A DNA stretch of 64,000 nt. Origin: Bacteroidales bacterium (GTDB lineage Bacteria; Bacteroidota; Bacteroidia; Bacteroidales; UBA12077). The notes under the pieces are model-generated. The model did not search any database. It had not been told where the DNA came from and was given only the letters and a program-made list of their open reading frames with translations. The position numbers and the translations under genes are program-made. The number at the start of each line of letters is the position of its first letter. Position 1 is the first letter of the stretch. Below are positions 63,853 through 64,000 of this stretch, piece by piece. The stretch lies in NCBI GenBank assembly GCA_030637515.1, contig DAOWGM010000123.1, positions 1 through 64,000 on the forward strand, given 5' to 3'.

Positions 63853-64000
<148 letters not shown>

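Overview
The window is chromosomal DNA from a low-GC, AT-rich member of the Bacteroidota, most likely an anaerobic or microaerophilic Bacteroidales/Marinilabiliales-like lineage. The evidence is gene content: a short primary sigma factor, PorT and a C-terminal sorting domain protein of type IX secretion, DUF4199, CCC-motif/DUF2752 membrane proteins, a Bacteroidota-type tmRNA tag ending in NYALAA and a pyruvate:ferredoxin oxidoreductase. The organism-specific promoter pattern TTTG-N19/21-TAnnTTTG stands in front of several genes. Most of the window is ordinary housekeeping sequence. I see no prophage, integrative element, CRISPR array or complete insertion sequence.

Layout. 1-2 kb: rpsU, a Xer-type recombinase, hpf and two tRNAs (Thr, Tyr), all leftward, probably leading into tuf beyond the window edge. 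2-14.7 kb: ComEA-like protein, Na+-symporter, class II aldolase, a TamA-like Omp85 lipoprotein, an rRNA methylase, then purL-menG-porT, an SDR and an Ntn hydrolase. 14.7-18.4 kb is gene-poor and carries at least five copies of an intergenic hairpin repeat plus a TTTACC-like array around an Omp85 protein and a nitroreductase. 18.4-27.7 kb: a 960-residue T9SS cargo protein, ComEC, TrkA-TrkH potassium uptake, PnuC and a frameshifted Sua5/YciO gene. 27.8-31.5 kb: transaldolase, a molybdenum-carrier-like protein with an IS630-derived HTH protein, SRP RNA, DUF4199 and glycosyltransferases.

32.5-38.4 kb is a leftward run luxC-like, miaA, nudix, a three-domain heptose enzyme, hddA and gmhA. It supplies every step from sedoheptulose 7-phosphate to nucleotide-activated D-glycero-alpha-D-manno-heptose, with two glycosyltransferases convergent to it. 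38.5-43.2 kb holds small membrane proteins, MEMO1/radical SAM/acylphosphatase, an ABC permease and an orphan SiaC homologue. 43.3-50.3 kb: GAPDH, a beta-barrel protein, two tandem tiny lipoprotein genes (40 and 41 codons), a sortilin-like BNR protein, def and ruvX. 50.5-54.1 kb: a carboxyltransferase/biotinyl protein that has lost its biotin lysine, then a CarH-like B12 regulator and an ECF sigma factor. 54-64 kb: small conserved proteins, acyl-CoA synthetase, tmRNA, a LYS1-like dehydrogenase, rpe, the primary sigma factor, rho and the start of nifJ.

The strongest leads are the biotin-less carboxylase-like protein (50475-52220), the paired tiny CPAYS lipoproteins (45321-45636), the nucleotidyltransferase-phosphatase-P-loop kinase fusion in the heptose operon (34124-36004), the CarH-like/ECF pair without carotenoid genes, and the hairpin repeat family with a compensatory base change.
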